DNA of 64,000 nt from JAABRU01 sp041390465 (GCA_041390465.1 JAWKPW010000014.1:17237-81236); one strand, 5' to 3'. Positions 43,349 to 53,427 are shown, counted from the stretch's first letter. Program-made: numbers and translations. The notes: a model not told the origin generated them from the letters alone.

Positions 43349-45754
43349 TTAATTTCTCAGGGGTTTGCCGGTTTTCAGCATATGCTCCACGCGGGCTGCG
43401 GTTTTTTCCTGTTTCCAGAAATCCACAAATGCATCCCGTTCCAGTTTGAGAAGCAGATCTTCATACACTTCGCTGTTCTTTCTCACTTCTCCGCCGCTGA
43501 TGACAAAGGCAATGCGTCTGGCAAGGAACACATCGTATTCTGTCACAAATCCGCCGTTCTGCATATTGAAAAGTTCCGCATGCACCATGCCCTGTCCTGC
43601 CTGTCCCGCGACCGGGATTTTGCGTTTCACCGGCGGCGTGTATCCTTCTTCCACCATCTTCAGGACTTCCTTTTTGGCTTCACCAATGAGATGATCCCGG
43701 TTGAACACAATCCGATCCTGGGGGCCGAGAAAACCGATGGCCCGTGCATCTGCTGCGGATGAGGAGACTTTGGCCATGGCAATGGTCTGAAATACGGGAA
43801 TGAAAAAGGAACACAGATCCGCGCCTGTCACGGCATCAGGAATGGAAGATACAATTTTCTTCCACAGATTGGTGCATCCGCCGCCTGCAGGCAGAAGTCC
43901 CACACCGATTTCCACGAGTCCCATATACAGTTCTGCATGTGCCACAATGCGATCTGCTGCCAGGCAGACTTCACATCCGCCGCCCAGGGCCAGTCCGTAA
44001 GGAGCTGCAACAACCGGAAAACTGGCATACCGGGCTTTCTGCAGACCGTCCTGCGCGGTTTTCAGGAACGCGTCAATTTCCGCAAATTTGCCTTCTTTTG
44101 CCAGTCCCGCCATATAGAAAAGATCACCGCCTGCGGAGAACGCGCCCGGCATTCCGCCTGCCTGATTGCCGATAACCAGACCCACGCCGTTTTCTTCCAC
44201 ATAATCGAGCGCATCACCGATAAAATTGACGATTTCCCCATTGAGCGCATTCATCTTGGAATGGAATTCACAGCAGAACACACCGTCTCCCAGATCGATC
44301 AGAGATGCGGAGTTGCAGGATTTCACCACTTTGCTGTCTGCGCGCAAAGCAGCCAGAGAGATCATATTTTCGCTTACGGCAACAGGTTTGTAGGTGTTGG
44401 TGGCAAAATCAAAGTACAGGGTTTTGCCTTTTTCGATTTTGTAGAAGGTTTTGTTGCCGGCTGCCAGCATCTTTTTCACGTTTTCCGGAACCGGAATACC
44501 GGAGACTGTCATTTTTTCCACAGATTCCGCAACCCCGATGGCATCCCAAGTCTCGAACGGCCCCATTTCAAAATTGTAGCCCCATTTCATGGCATTGTCA
44601 ATTTCAACAATGGTGTCAGAGATTTCCGGAACCCGGTTGGCCGCATACACCAAGGCCCAGGCCATGGCTTTCCAGGCAAATTTTGCGCCTTTGTCATCGC
44701 CGTAAACAACGGCTTTGATTTTCTCCGGCAGGGTTTTGGCCTTTTTCGCGGCTTCCAGGCAGGGAAACTCGGCTTTGCCGTATTCTTCGTACTCCAGGGT
44801 GTTGATATTGATGACCTTGCGGATCTTTTTCCATTCCGGAGTCAAATCTGTTTTGTAGAATCCGCCTTTGGTTTTGTTGCCCAGAAATTTTTTCGCGATC
44901 ATCTGATTGACAAATTCCGGCACGGCAAAGCTGTCTCTCTGCTCGTCATCTGCCACCAGATCATAAGTGTTTCTGGCAACATGTCCCATGGTGTCCAGCC
45001 CCACCAGATCTGTGGTTTTGAACATGGCGGTTTTGGGGCGTCCCATGGCAGTCCCGAAAAGCGCATCCACTTCGGGAATGGTCAGACCGTCCTCGACCAT
45101 CAACTGCATGGTTTTCACAATGCCGTGCACGCCGATGCGGTTGCCCACAAAGTTGGGGGTGTCTTTGGCCCAGACAATGCCCTTGCCCAGTTTTTTCTCG
45201 CCGAACTCCGCAATGAAAGACAGGACTTCCGGGCTGGTTTCCTCGCCGGGAATGAGTTCCAGCAGTTTCATGTAGCGCACAGGATTGAAGAAATGGGTTC
45301 CCAGAAAATGCTGTTTGAACTCGCCGCTCAGTCCCTCGGTCATTTTCTTCAGGGGAATGCCGGAGGTATTGCTGGAAACAATCGCGTCTTTTTTGCGGAC
45401 AGGTTCAATGCGTTTGAACAGATCCTGTTTGATTTTCAGGTTTTCCACCACAACTTCCACAATCCAGTCGCATTCGGAAAGTTTGCTGAAATCATCTTCC
45501 ATATTGCCGATGGAAATCAGATCCGCATCCTTTTTCTGCATCAGCAGAGCGGGCTGAGCCTTGAGCATATTGTCATAACCGGCTTTGACAATGCGGTTTC
45601 TGGCTGCCGGGTTGTTTTTTTCTTCCTCTTTCAGATCAAAGGGAACAATGTCCAGCAGCAGGGTTTTGATGCCTGCACTGGCAAGAAGCGCGGCAATGCC
45701 GCTGCCCATGACGCCGGATCCGATTACCGCTGCCTTTCTGATTTTTCTGACCAT
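43349..45754 (-). CDS. 3-hydroxyacyl-CoA dehydrogenase/enoyl-CoA hydratase fusion
   Basis: 801 residues in FadN order: N-terminal NAD-binding domain (AAVIGSGVMGSGIAALLASA), HAD catalytic region (LGTHFFNPVRYMKLLELIPG, NRIGVHGIVKTMQ), then a C-terminal crotonase domain (GGMPGAFSAGGDLFYM, GLALGGGCEVCLAADRI and GLVEIGVGLLPAGGG). Performs the middle two steps of beta-oxidation. AGGAGG before the ATG at 45754 sets the start. A FadR-type palindrome lies about 42-60 bases upstream. Neighbours are acyl-CoA dehydrogenase and thiolase. Confidence 0.93.
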   Translation of the reverse strand: MVRKIRKAAVIGSGVMGSGIAALLASAGIKTLLLDIVPFDLKEEEKNNPAARNRIVKAGYDNMLKAQPALLMQKKDADLISIGNMEDDFSKLSECDWIVEVVVENLKIKQDLFKRIEPVRKKDAIVSSNTSGIPLKKMTEGLSGEFKQHFLGTHFFNPVRYMKLLELIPGEETSPEVLSFIAEFGEKKLGKGIVWAKDTPNFVGNRIGVHGIVKTMQLMVEDGLTIPEVDALFGTAMGRPKTAMFKTTDLVGLDTMGHVARNTYDLVADDEQRDSFAVPEFVNQMIAKKFLGNKTKGGFYKTDLTPEWKKIRKVININTLEYEEYGKAEFPCLEAAKKAKTLPEKIKAVVYGDDKGAKFAWKAMAWALVYAANRVPEISDTIVEIDNAMKWGYNFEMGPFETWDAIGVAESVEKMTVSGIPVPENVKKMLAAGNKTFYKIEKGKTLYFDFATNTYKPVAVSENMISLAALRADSKVVKSCNSASLIDLGDGVFCCEFHSKMNALNGEIVNFIGDALDYVEENGVGLVIGNQAGGMPGAFSAGGDLFYMAGLAKEGKFAEIDAFLKTAQDGLQKARYASFPVVAAPYGLALGGGCEVCLAADRIVAHAELYMGLVEIGVGLLPAGGGCTNLWKKIVSSIPDAVTGADLCSFFIPVFQTIAMAKVSSSAADARAIGFLGPQDRIVFNRDHLIGEAKKEVLKMVEEGYTPPVKRKIPVAGQAGQGMVHAELFNMQNGGFVTEYDVFLARRIAFVISGGEVRKNSEVYEDLLLKLERDAFVDFWKQEKTAARVEHMLKTGKPLRN

Positions 45755-45795
45755 TATATCCTCCTGGAAACGCTTTGTTGTATGAAATATATTTG

Positions 45796-45813
45796 AATGA
45801 ATGTTCATTCATT
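45796..45813. promoter_or_regulatory. FadR-type operator upstream of the 3-hydroxyacyl-CoA dehydrogenase gene
   Basis: AATGAATGTTCATTCATT, a perfect palindrome. With its flanks it reads TGAATGAATGTTCATTCA, very close to the Bacillus FadR site TGAATGAnTAnTCATTCA. The TetR regulator encoded 2 kb away is FadR-like, so it is the likely binder. Confidence 0.75.
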
Positions 45814-45886
45814 ATCAAAAAAGGTCTCAGGTGTTCAGTAAAAATTGGATACTGAAGACTGAACACCTGAAACCGAAAACCGAGAG

Positions 45887-47696
45887 TTATTTTCCGCCGA
45901 ACGCGTCTTCGGAAATTTCCACCGCTGCGCCGTTGTTGGCAAGAATGGCATTCATTTTGCCCAAAGTGACGGGAAGCAGGGCTTTGATGAAATATTCCGC
46001 ACTTTTGATCTGTCCTTCATAGAAAGATTTGTCTTTCTTTCCGGCTTTTTCCACTTTCTGTGCGGCAATGCCGGCTCTCCACAGCAGCATCCATGCCAAT
46101 GCCACATCACCTGTGACTTCCATAAAGGGATGGGCAAAGGAGAACGCGTTCAGCACTTTGGGAGACATGGCCGCAGTTGCCAGATGCATGCCCACTTCTC
46201 CCAGTTTGTTCACGGCTGTCTGTGTATCGGCTGCCAGATCATCGAGTCCGGCTTCTTTGGCTTTGGCAATGGTTTTGTTCATCTCGGTGAGCAGATCCAT
46301 GACCGGCTTGCCTTTGTTCATGCCCAGTTTCCGGCCCAGCAGATCCATGGCCTGAATGCCGTTGGTTCCTTCATAAATCTGGGTGATTTTGCAGTCCCGC
46401 AGCAGCATTTCCTGGGGAAATTCACGGGTGAATCCGTAACCGCCGTAAATCTGAATGCCGTCACTGCAAACCTCAAAGGCTTTGTCTGTGACATAACCCT
46501 TGACAATGGGGGTCAGCAGTTCAATCATGCCCTGATATTTGGCTTTTTTCTTTTCATCATCCGTAATGTGCTTGAGATCATCCAGAAAACCGTGATAGTA
46601 AATCAGGCTGCGCATACCCTCGATCATGCACTTCATTTTCAGCAGCATGCGGCGCACATCCGGATGCTGAATAATGGGAACCGAAGGCGCATTCGCGTCC
46701 ATCATCTGCAGCAGATTTTTGCCCTGCACGCGCTCTCTGGCATAATTGACCGCATTCAGATAGGAAGCGGATGCACAACTGAAACCCTGCATTCCCACCA
46801 GTGCGCGGGCTTCATTCATCATCAGGAACATGGCTTTCATGCCCTTGTTTTCCTCGCCCAGCAGCGGCTGAGGCATTGGCCTTTTCCACCGGGTCAGAGA
46901 GCAGGTCGCGTTGCCGTGAATGCCCATTTTTATGCTCAATGCCGGTGCAGACCACGTCATTGAATTCTCCCAGACTGCCATCGGGATTGATGCGGTATTT
47001 GGGAACCAGGAAAAGGGAAATGCCTCTGGTGCCGGCAGGTGCGCCTTCAATGCGGGCAAGTACCGGATGGATGATGTTTTCCACCAGATCATTTTCACCG
47101 CTGGAGATAAAGATTTTGTTTCCTGTGATGGAAAAGGTTCCGTCTGCATTTCTGGTGGCTGTGGTGGCGAGCGCACCCACATCCGAACCGGCTTCGGGTT
47201 CAGTCAGCAGCATGGTTCCGCCCCATTTGCCGGTGTACATGTTTTTCAGGCACAGTCTTTTCTGCTCTTCCGTGCCAAAGGTTTCCACCAGTTTGCCCGC
47301 ACCGTGGGTCAGTCCCGGATACATGATAAAGGGATAATTGGCACCGTTGAAATAATCGCTTACAGCCAGGGCCAGGGTTCTGGGCATTCCCTGCCCGCCC
47401 CATTCCGGATCCTCGGTGGTGGCTGTCCATCCGCCTTCGCAGAACAGCTTGAAAGCACGGTGAAAACTCTCGGGAACCGTCACTTTGCCATTGTCAAACC
47501 TGCATCCTTCCTCATCTCCGGGCTTCCGGGTGGGCAGAATCTCCTTTACAGCCAGATTCCGGGCCTCATTGACGGTCATGTCTATGGCTTTTTTGGTGAA
47601 CTCAGCAAACTTTTCTGATTTGCTCAGCTCGCCTGCTTCCAACTGTTCATGAAGAACAAAATCCACATCCCTGCGATCTGCAATTACCTGCGCCAT
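45887..47696 (-). CDS. Acyl-CoA dehydrogenase (about 600 residues), one frameshift
   Basis: FAD-dependent acyl-CoA dehydrogenase of the long (about 600-residue) type with a C-terminal extra domain. N-terminal part: CEGGWTATTEDPEWGGQGMP, MLLTEPEAGSDVGALATTA and GNKIFISSGENDL. At a run of five A near 46927 the frame shifts. The second part continues KMGIHGNATCSL, YGGYGFTREFPQEMLLRDCK and ITQIYEGTNGIQAMDLLGRK, ending FGGK. About 15 residues around 46880 look garbled in every frame, so more than one indel is possible. First fad structural gene; the FadR-like regulator gene lies just upstream on the same strand. Confidence 0.85.
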
Positions 47697-47801
47697 GTTT
47701 GGTCTCCTTTATATAATTGATGATGAATGATATGTTATGTTTTCAGTTTGAAATCTTTAATTACAATATTTGTCCCTTTGGAAAAAGGGGACAGTTCTGT
47801 A

Positions 47802-48416
47802 TCAGGTTTTCATATCCCCGGAATTTCCAATGCCCCGGATAAACAGGTCAATAATGGGATCTGTCATGGAAGTCAGGTCATATTTTCTTTTGGAGCGCAG
47901 CCAGTTGCTGATGGCCGATTCCACTGCTCCGAGAATAAAACGCTTGACCAGACCGATATACAAATCCCGGCGCATAACACCTTCTTCCTGTCCCCGTTCA
48001 ATGATTTCCGATACAATGTCCAGATACATTTTGGACATTTCCCGGATATTTTCGTCCACCAGATGGATATTCTGATGGGTCATGGCCTCATACACAACCG
48101 CCATGTTCCTGTCTTTCTGGAATTCTTCCAGATGCCGGTGGACCAGATTCCGGAGTTTGCTGATGGAATTGTCGGCCTTTTTCACCTCTTCCCGGAAACC
48201 GGCAAAAACCAGTTTGGTCTTATAGGTGAAAAACTGAACCAGAATATCGTCTTTGTTCTTGAAATACAGATAAATGGTTCCATCCGCAACACCGGCCTCC
48301 CGCGCGATCTGCGAAATGGTGGCCTGATGAAAACCCTTTTCTGCAAAAACGCTTACGGCAGCCTCCAGTATCCGGTTGTATTTCTCGCCTGCAGTGTTGT
48401 TCGCTTTTGTACTGAT
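47802..48416 (-). CDS. TetR-family fatty-acid regulator (FadR-like), probably AUC start
   Basis: 204 residues. The helix-turn-helix region (YNRILEAAVSVFAEKGFHQA, then TISQIAREAGVADGTIYLYF and KNKDDILVQFF) closely resembles Bacillus FadR, as does the C terminus (YDLTSMTDPIIDLFIRG). No ATG, GTG or TTG exists in frame before an internal GTG at 48185, which would remove the DNA-binding domain. The codon aligned with Met1 of relatives is ATC at 48416-48414 (ATC AGT ACA AAA), five bases behind GGAGG. Ligand presumably long-chain acyl-CoA. Probably controls the adjacent fad genes and itself. Confidence 0.88.
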   Translation of the reverse strand: MSTKANNTAGEKYNRILEAAVSVFAEKGFHQATISQIAREAGVADGTIYLYFKNKDDILVQFFTYKTKLVFAGFREEVKKADNSISKLRNLVHRHLEEFQKDRNMAVVYEAMTHQNIHLVDENIREMSKMYLDIVSEIIERGQEEGVMRRDLYIGLVKRFILGAVESAISNWLRSKRKYDLTSMTDPIIDLFIRGIGNSGDMKT

Positions 48417-48497
48417 GACAACCTCCGTAAACAGCCTGATTTCCGAAAAACGGATGCCGGATTTGTTTTTGATGATCCGGCTTGATACTGTCCAGTG

Positions 48498-48515
48498 AAT
48501 GAGTGTTCATTCATT
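48498..48515. promoter_or_regulatory. FadR-type operator upstream of the TetR gene
   Basis: AATGAGTGTTCATTCATT, matching the 45796 palindrome with one mismatch, about 80 bases upstream of the regulator start. Suggests autoregulation. Confidence 0.7.
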
Positions 48516-48666
48516 TATCAGGAGTGCGTATGTCTGTCAAGAAAAAAATGCAGAAAGAAAATATTTTTTGGAAAAAAAATATTTTTTGCTTGTATTTATT
48601 AATTATTTTGTTTTATTTCGGATGAAAGGTTTCATGTGGGAAAAATTTTTTGACCTTTTTTCAGGT

Positions 48667-48702
48667 GTTCTGATGAATGAATGTCCATTCATTCATCAGA
48701 AC
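48667..48702. promoter_or_regulatory. 36-bp perfect palindrome containing the FadR-type core
   Basis: Arms GTTCTGATGAATGAATG and CATTCATTCATCAGAAC are exact complements around TC. The core is the same ATGAATG/CATTCAT motif. It lies about 250 bases upstream of the TetR gene, and no gene is evident on its other side. Confidence 0.7.
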
Positions 48703-49159
48703 AGAGACGGCGACAATCTTCTTTATCGTTTATCACTTTAACTGTTTTTTTCAAACAAACACCACGTGCCGTGAGAGCCGGCCTGAAAAACGGGGACTTT
48801 TCTGATGCAAAAAAACTTTTTTGGAACCAGACAGTTATACCGATTCCCCATTGAAAAGATACTGATACGCAGGCAAAAAGAAGTTTTCATGTATTCAAAA
48901 AACCGGATTTTTCCGAAAAATCCGGTTTTTCTGAAAAACTTTATGCCTGAACAGCTTTATGCTTCAGATCAATGGAGAATCGGTATTATACCGAATCGGC
49001 ATTGATTTGTTCCAAATATGAGCATAAGTCAATGGGAAACCGGTGCGAGATATTCATGAAAATTCAGAAATCTTTGGACAGGAATCCGCAGATTGCGCAG
49101 ATGAACGCAGATTTTGAATCAGCACAGCACCGAATCGGATTGCTTTTTCCGGAAGGCCG
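48703..49159. other. Gene-free stretch upstream of the decayed zone
   Basis: About 450 bp with no credible gene. It holds one family-C hairpin (48897-48930) and short unexplained repeats (ACCGAATCGGCATTG near 48992 and CACCGAATCGGATTG near 49129). Confidence 0.5.
48897..48930. terminator. Terminator-like hairpin (family C)
   Basis: AAAAAACCGGATTTTTCCGA, then AAAATCCGGTTTTT. Same family as 6516, 11419 and 38293, but not next to an intact gene. Confidence 0.55.
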
Positions 49160-50354
49160 TTTTCAACAGTGATTTGGTATTACAGGATTTTCCTGCAAGC
49201 AGATGCAGGTTCAGTCCGCCATGAAACAGGGGATGTTTTCGAAGGAAAAGGAGATTGCGGATCGGTTTCGGATCTGCCGCTATCAGGGCAAATTTTACTC
49301 TTTATATGTCTCTGCCAGATGACGGCAGACGGCCTGAAAAAGCTCCGCACTCTTTTCCGGACCGTTCGTGTGAAACCGTAGGAGGATCGATGACCACCAT
49401 CCCTTTCTGATCCGAAAATTCCTGCCGGGGAAAGATCGAAAAAGTCCTGTAGTTGTGTCTGAATCAGTGGGGAAAAGGAGTTCCTGAAATATTTTTTCAG
49501 GTCTTCACAGGCTTTTTTCCTCTGCATCTGAGGCAAATATCAGAGGGGCTTTGTCAGGAAAAGAAATCTGTTTTTCTGCTTCTGCGGATATGCGCCCATC
49601 TCCCGCTGAAAACATGGGCCAGTGCATAAACGCGAAATTCCGGAAAATCCAAAGCGGCGTGCGTGGCAAGCATAGCGGCCTCAAGGGAAAACGTGCTTGT
49701 TCCGTACATGGATCAATCAGGGTTCTTTCGTGCGTCATATCCTGCAAGCCGCAGTACAGCAGATGCCGTGGTTTCCCGGATCGGAGCATCTCCTCCCAGT
49801 TTCCGGATTCCCCCGTTTGTGCAGATGTTCCCGGCTGCTGTCAAGGGAAATGGTAAAAGCGATCTGCGACACGGATGAATATTCAGGGGACAGGGATTCT
49901 GTGTTTTCCGCATGGGAAAGAGGGAAGATTTCTTTCATACGTTCTGTTATGTTTTTGCAAAGCGCTCGGCAATGGCTCCTGTGTGAAAAAGACGGGAATG
50001 CGCGGCAGTGATGTGAAATTCCGGCATATCCTCCCGGATGCAGATACAGTTCCCAGGAAAATCCTCCAGACAATGCCCCAGTTGTGAAAAACTGCTTGCG
50101 GTGAACGCACCGATGCGCATGAGAATGCGACTACAGCAAGATGCAAACTGCTGTGATATGCGCCATGGACACGGGCTTTAATGCTACACCTCCCGGTATA
50201 CTTGCCTGCAATATCGGGAAAGAGTGGAACCCGGCAGAGAGATAAGTTCCCCAAAACAGAGTTTTTTCCAGTCCCGGTGCTGTGATGCGAAAAATTCTCT
50301 TATTCCAGTCACATGACGCTTGATCCGTTTGGAAAGAGCGGATTCGGTTTTCAT
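49160..50354 (-). pseudogene. RlmL-like THUMP rRNA methyltransferase, many frameshifts
   Basis: Pieces in several minus-strand frames line up with class I SAM-dependent RNA methyltransferases. From 50354: MKTESALSKRIKRHVTGIRE, then FFASQHRDWKKLCFGEL. Near 50060-49900: WELYLHPGGYAGIS, CKNITERMKEIFPL and QIAFTISLDSSREHLHKRG. Near 49800: APIRETTASAVLRLAGYDA, then TLIDPC (SAM motif region). The end is HGGLNLHLLAGK. The many shifts and losses mean it is inactive. The order of the pieces matches the family. Confidence 0.65.
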
Positions 50355-50359
50355 TGCTG

Positions 50360-51304
50360 TTCTGCCTCTTCTGAAGTATGCGGGGCTTGCTGGTTTTCCC
50401 CCCTGTTTTATCTGCAAAAGAATGATGGAGGCAATCACCAGCAGACCGCCCGGTAGATCTGGAAGAATTTCCATGACTTCATTGAGAAAGATATAGGAAA
50501 TGATTCCTGCGGGTGATGGGTCCCAGAGTGGTTGCGGATGCTGGCAATGGTGGCTCCTGATATGGTTGATGCCTTTGAGATAAAGCCCAAAAAGGCATGT
50601 GGCGGTTCCTGACAGATCGCGATATACAGAATCCATCCCCACTGCACAGACTGTAGGAATGGGTGAAGGTCGTAAGTGGCGGATAAAAAATATTCCAGGG
50701 AATCGCGGCAAAAGCCAAAGCATAAAAACAGCACTGTCCATGCCGGATATCGGCGCATTCCATTCCCCCTGGCAGAGAATACCAAGCAAAGGCCACAGCA
50801 GAAAGCAGCGCGCCGATGATCCCAACCCGGTCTGGCGGAAAAAATATTCAGCCGGTATCCGGCCCACAACCAGATAACACCCAGCTGCTGCGAGAATCAG
50901 AGCCGCAATGACCGTCATTTTGTCTTTCGCCTTGCAAAAACAAAGCTGTAAATGGCAATAAGACCCGGAGCCATATACTGAATCAGCAATTGCGGCAGCC
51001 ACATGAATCTTGCTGATGGCCAGCAGATAGGTGAACTGCACAGCGGGCTATCGCGCTGGAGCCGAGAATGAGAAAATAAAAATATCTTTGCTTCTGATTC
51101 GGAGCAGTTCCCAGGCGCAGAGAAAACCACAGAAAAAGGACAGCCACAGCCAGGTAATCCGCAATTGCACTACCTGGAAACGGCGTGACCCCATTCCCGA
51201 AAAAGATATTTGGCCGAGGTTCCGGACACAGCCCAGAGCAGCGCGGCAAGAATGACACAGGCATATCCCATGCCGGGATTTTTGGAAGATTCTGAAATGT
51301 TCAT
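50360..51304 (-). pseudogene. EamA/DMT-family transporter, many frameshifts
   Basis: Starts MNISESSKNPGMGYACVILA, then ALLWAVSGTSAKYLFREWG, a typical EamA first helix, then breaks. Later pieces in other frames include AVAVLFLWFSLRLGTAPNQK, QFTYLLAISKIHVAAAIADS, PGLIAIYSFVFARRKTK, MTVIAALILAAAGCYLVVG, IISYIFLNEVMEILPDLPGG and LLVIASIILLQIKQGG. Together they cover both EamA repeats. At least five indels. Once probably a metabolite exporter; now decayed. Confidence 0.65.
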
Positions 51305-51378
51305 GTTTGCTGGTTTCTGGATACTGGTTATAGGTTACAGGATTTTTGATACTGACCCTGCTCCATGACGCCTGACGC

Positions 51379-51434
51379 CTGATAACTGATAACTGATAAC
51401 TGATAACTGATAACTGATAACTGATAACTGATAA
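51379..51434. repeat. Tandem heptamer array (CTGATAA x8)
   Basis: Eight perfect head-to-tail copies of CTGATAA just upstream of the decayed EamA gene. The same unit in looser form recurs at 43054-43168. It probably varies in copy number by slippage. Confidence 0.85.
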
Positions 51435-51439
51435 CTGAA

Positions 51440-51858
51440 ACCCTATCGCACCAAATCCGCATAATGTCAAGGGGAAATAATTTAATATTTCATTTGTTTT
51501 TGAATAGTTATCAGAACGAACCTGAAGAGCCGGAAAATAAGGGACTGCGATTTTATTGCGGAAAATCAAACAGTCTATGGCAGCAAAGGAAATATTTCAC
51601 AAAAATCATATCCGGACATTTCGAAATTCCTTTTCTGTTATTGACAGTATGCAGGTTTGGCTTTATAAACAGAGAGATTGCTAAACGCCAAAAAGTGGGT
51701 TGTTTTGTGGAAATATGTATCTTCCCGTATGGTAGGGAATTTGTGGTCTTGCGGTTGAATGGATTTTGTCTGTTATTGAGAATTTTGTCTGAACACAGAT
51801 AAAATTGTCTGATATTTGGACAATGGGGATAAATGGAAACCGTATATGTGGTGCTTTT
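51440..51858. other. AT-rich stretch without a gene
   Basis: Short open frames here show no family features and no good start sites. I see nothing convincing. Confidence 0.4.
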
Positions 51859-52732
51859 ATGAACGAGAAGACATATAACGAAGCGTATTTAGCCGGTTGC
51901 ACAGGGCTTGTTGGAGGATTTGCAAAAGAAGTCCGACAACAGAAGAATAAGTGCTAGAGAGGTCATTAAGGTTTATATTGTCCTTTTTATTGTGGAGAAT
52001 GTTATTCAGATGCAGTGGTCAGAAAATGCAGAGATAAAAGAGACCATTTCGCACACAAAGCCAGACTGAGCCCTGTTTGCCATAAAGGAAACTGACCTGC
52101 ATAATAAATGCAAAAAATGAAATTTGTGAAATCTTAAAGAAAAAATTTCCTGACGGCAAATGGGAAGTCGAAAGACCTATAAAAGAAAACAAGGAAAAAT
52201 CTGACTCCGTTAGTACCTGATATAAGTGGAAGAATTAGAAATATACCGATAGCTATCGAAATACAGGCAAGTGTCTTATCGTTGGATAAAATTATCAAAA
52301 GAACCGTTCAATATAAATTGAGAAAATGCGCTATATTATGGATAATTCCTTTGAAAGAGCCCTTGGGAGACGAACCTTTCAGACCGAGACAGTTTGAGAA
52401 ATATTTGCATTCCATGTACTATGGAAGAGAGCTTATTATTGGAATGAGGGAGATGGAACTCTGATAAAAACCTGTTCATTATGGAATGACTGAAAGATAC
52501 ATAGAAGAAAGCCATTGGTTTGAGGAAGACGGCACAGAAAGACATGAGGGCGGTTATCTGAAAAAATACAAAACAATCAAAACCCCGATTTACGGACGAA
52601 ATGTAGATATATAGCAGAAGATTTTGAGAGAGAAGAAAGGGGAGAGTTTATACCCGAAAGCAAATGAAAAAAGCTGTGCCTGAATGTATAATTTACAAAG
52701 ACAAATTGAAACATTGGTGGGATAAAGAGTAA
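51859..52732 (+). pseudogene. CoiA-like/unknown nuclease-type protein, decayed
   Basis: From MNEKTYNEAYLAGCTGLVGG the frame breaks repeatedly. Pieces include YCPFYCGECYSDAVVRKCRD, then KRDHFAHKARLSPVCH (a Cys and His cluster), CEILKKKFPDGKWEVERPIK, IRNIPIAIEIQASVLSLDKI, RTVQYKLRKCAILWIIPLKE, PFRPRQFEKYLHSMYYGR and ERYIEESHWFEEDGTERHEG. The layout resembles CoiA-like competence proteins, with a zinc-binding front and a nuclease-like EIQ motif. Several stops and shifts. Family call tentative. Confidence 0.5.
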
Positions 52733-53195
52733 CTATTTTTATTAATCCGGCAATTTTTAATACCAAAAGCAAACATGAAATATTTTAATAATTTAAAATA
52801 GTTATAACAACTGATTACCTTCGTGGTGTTTAATTGCCGGTTTAATAAAATAAGCACATAACCAATCGTTCAAGCGGTGACGAGACTGTCTCTGCCGCTT
52901 AGCTTTATTTCTTTGGGCTTTTTAAAATTTGTAAATAAAAGAGGTGCTGAAAAATGGATTATGTAGCCAGTACCTGTGAAAAGATTTGAAAGTTGGTCAC
53001 TGCTTCCGCTGGAAGAAAAACAGCGGTGATAAGCCACGGCGTTGCAGTCCGCTTTTCCGAATCTTAACAGAAGGTTTTTCTTGGCTCGGCAAAGTTCGGT
53101 TTTTTAAGGAAAAGTACGGTATGTATTTTTAAAACAGCTTCTGAAGCAGCCGTAAAGCAAAAATCATAAAAACCCTTAGATTGAAAGGATATTTT
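52733..53195. other. Gene-free stretch with an attC-like structure
   Basis: No gene. GCACATAAC at 52854 followed by TTCAAGCGG and CCGCTTAG resembles one side and the stem of an integron attC site. The exact complement GTTATGTGC lies at 54127. Degenerate if real. Confidence 0.3.
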
Positions 53196-53409
53196 ATGCA
53201 GGCAATTGAATTTGAAACCAGATCATAGAAAGGAATTATAGAAATTCCTGTAATCCACAGAGATTGGCATGATAAAACTGTAAAAGTCATTCTGATTAAA
53301 GAAGCGGAAAAAGGAAACAGAGACAGAGATACTCATACATTTTTTTGACCGTTTCAATGCGGATTTGACAGGTTATAAATTTAACAGGGACGAGGCAAAT
53401 GTGCGCTAA
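53196..53409 (+). pseudogene. Antitoxin-like relic
   Basis: MQAIEFETRS is followed by a stop, then KGIIEIPVIHRDWHDKTVKV and ILIKEAEK. A frame change leads to FFDRFNADLTGYKFNRDEAN and a stop at 53407. The size and order before a second toxin-antitoxin pair suggest a decayed antitoxin. Confidence 0.45.
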
Positions 53410-53427
53410 AAAATGAGGTAACAAATC

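Noticed and set aside
43937..45796. A 619-residue open frame on the plus strand
   Set aside because: Antisense shadow of the 3-hydroxyacyl-CoA dehydrogenase/enoyl-CoA hydratase gene.
48220..48510. An ATG-initiated 96-residue frame in front of the TetR gene
   Set aside because: It is out of frame with the clear helix-turn-helix sequence and has no family features.
50184..51041. A single 285-residue membrane-like protein
   Set aside because: The frame mixes pieces of a decayed EamA transporter with the start of an RlmL-like relic; it is not one protein.
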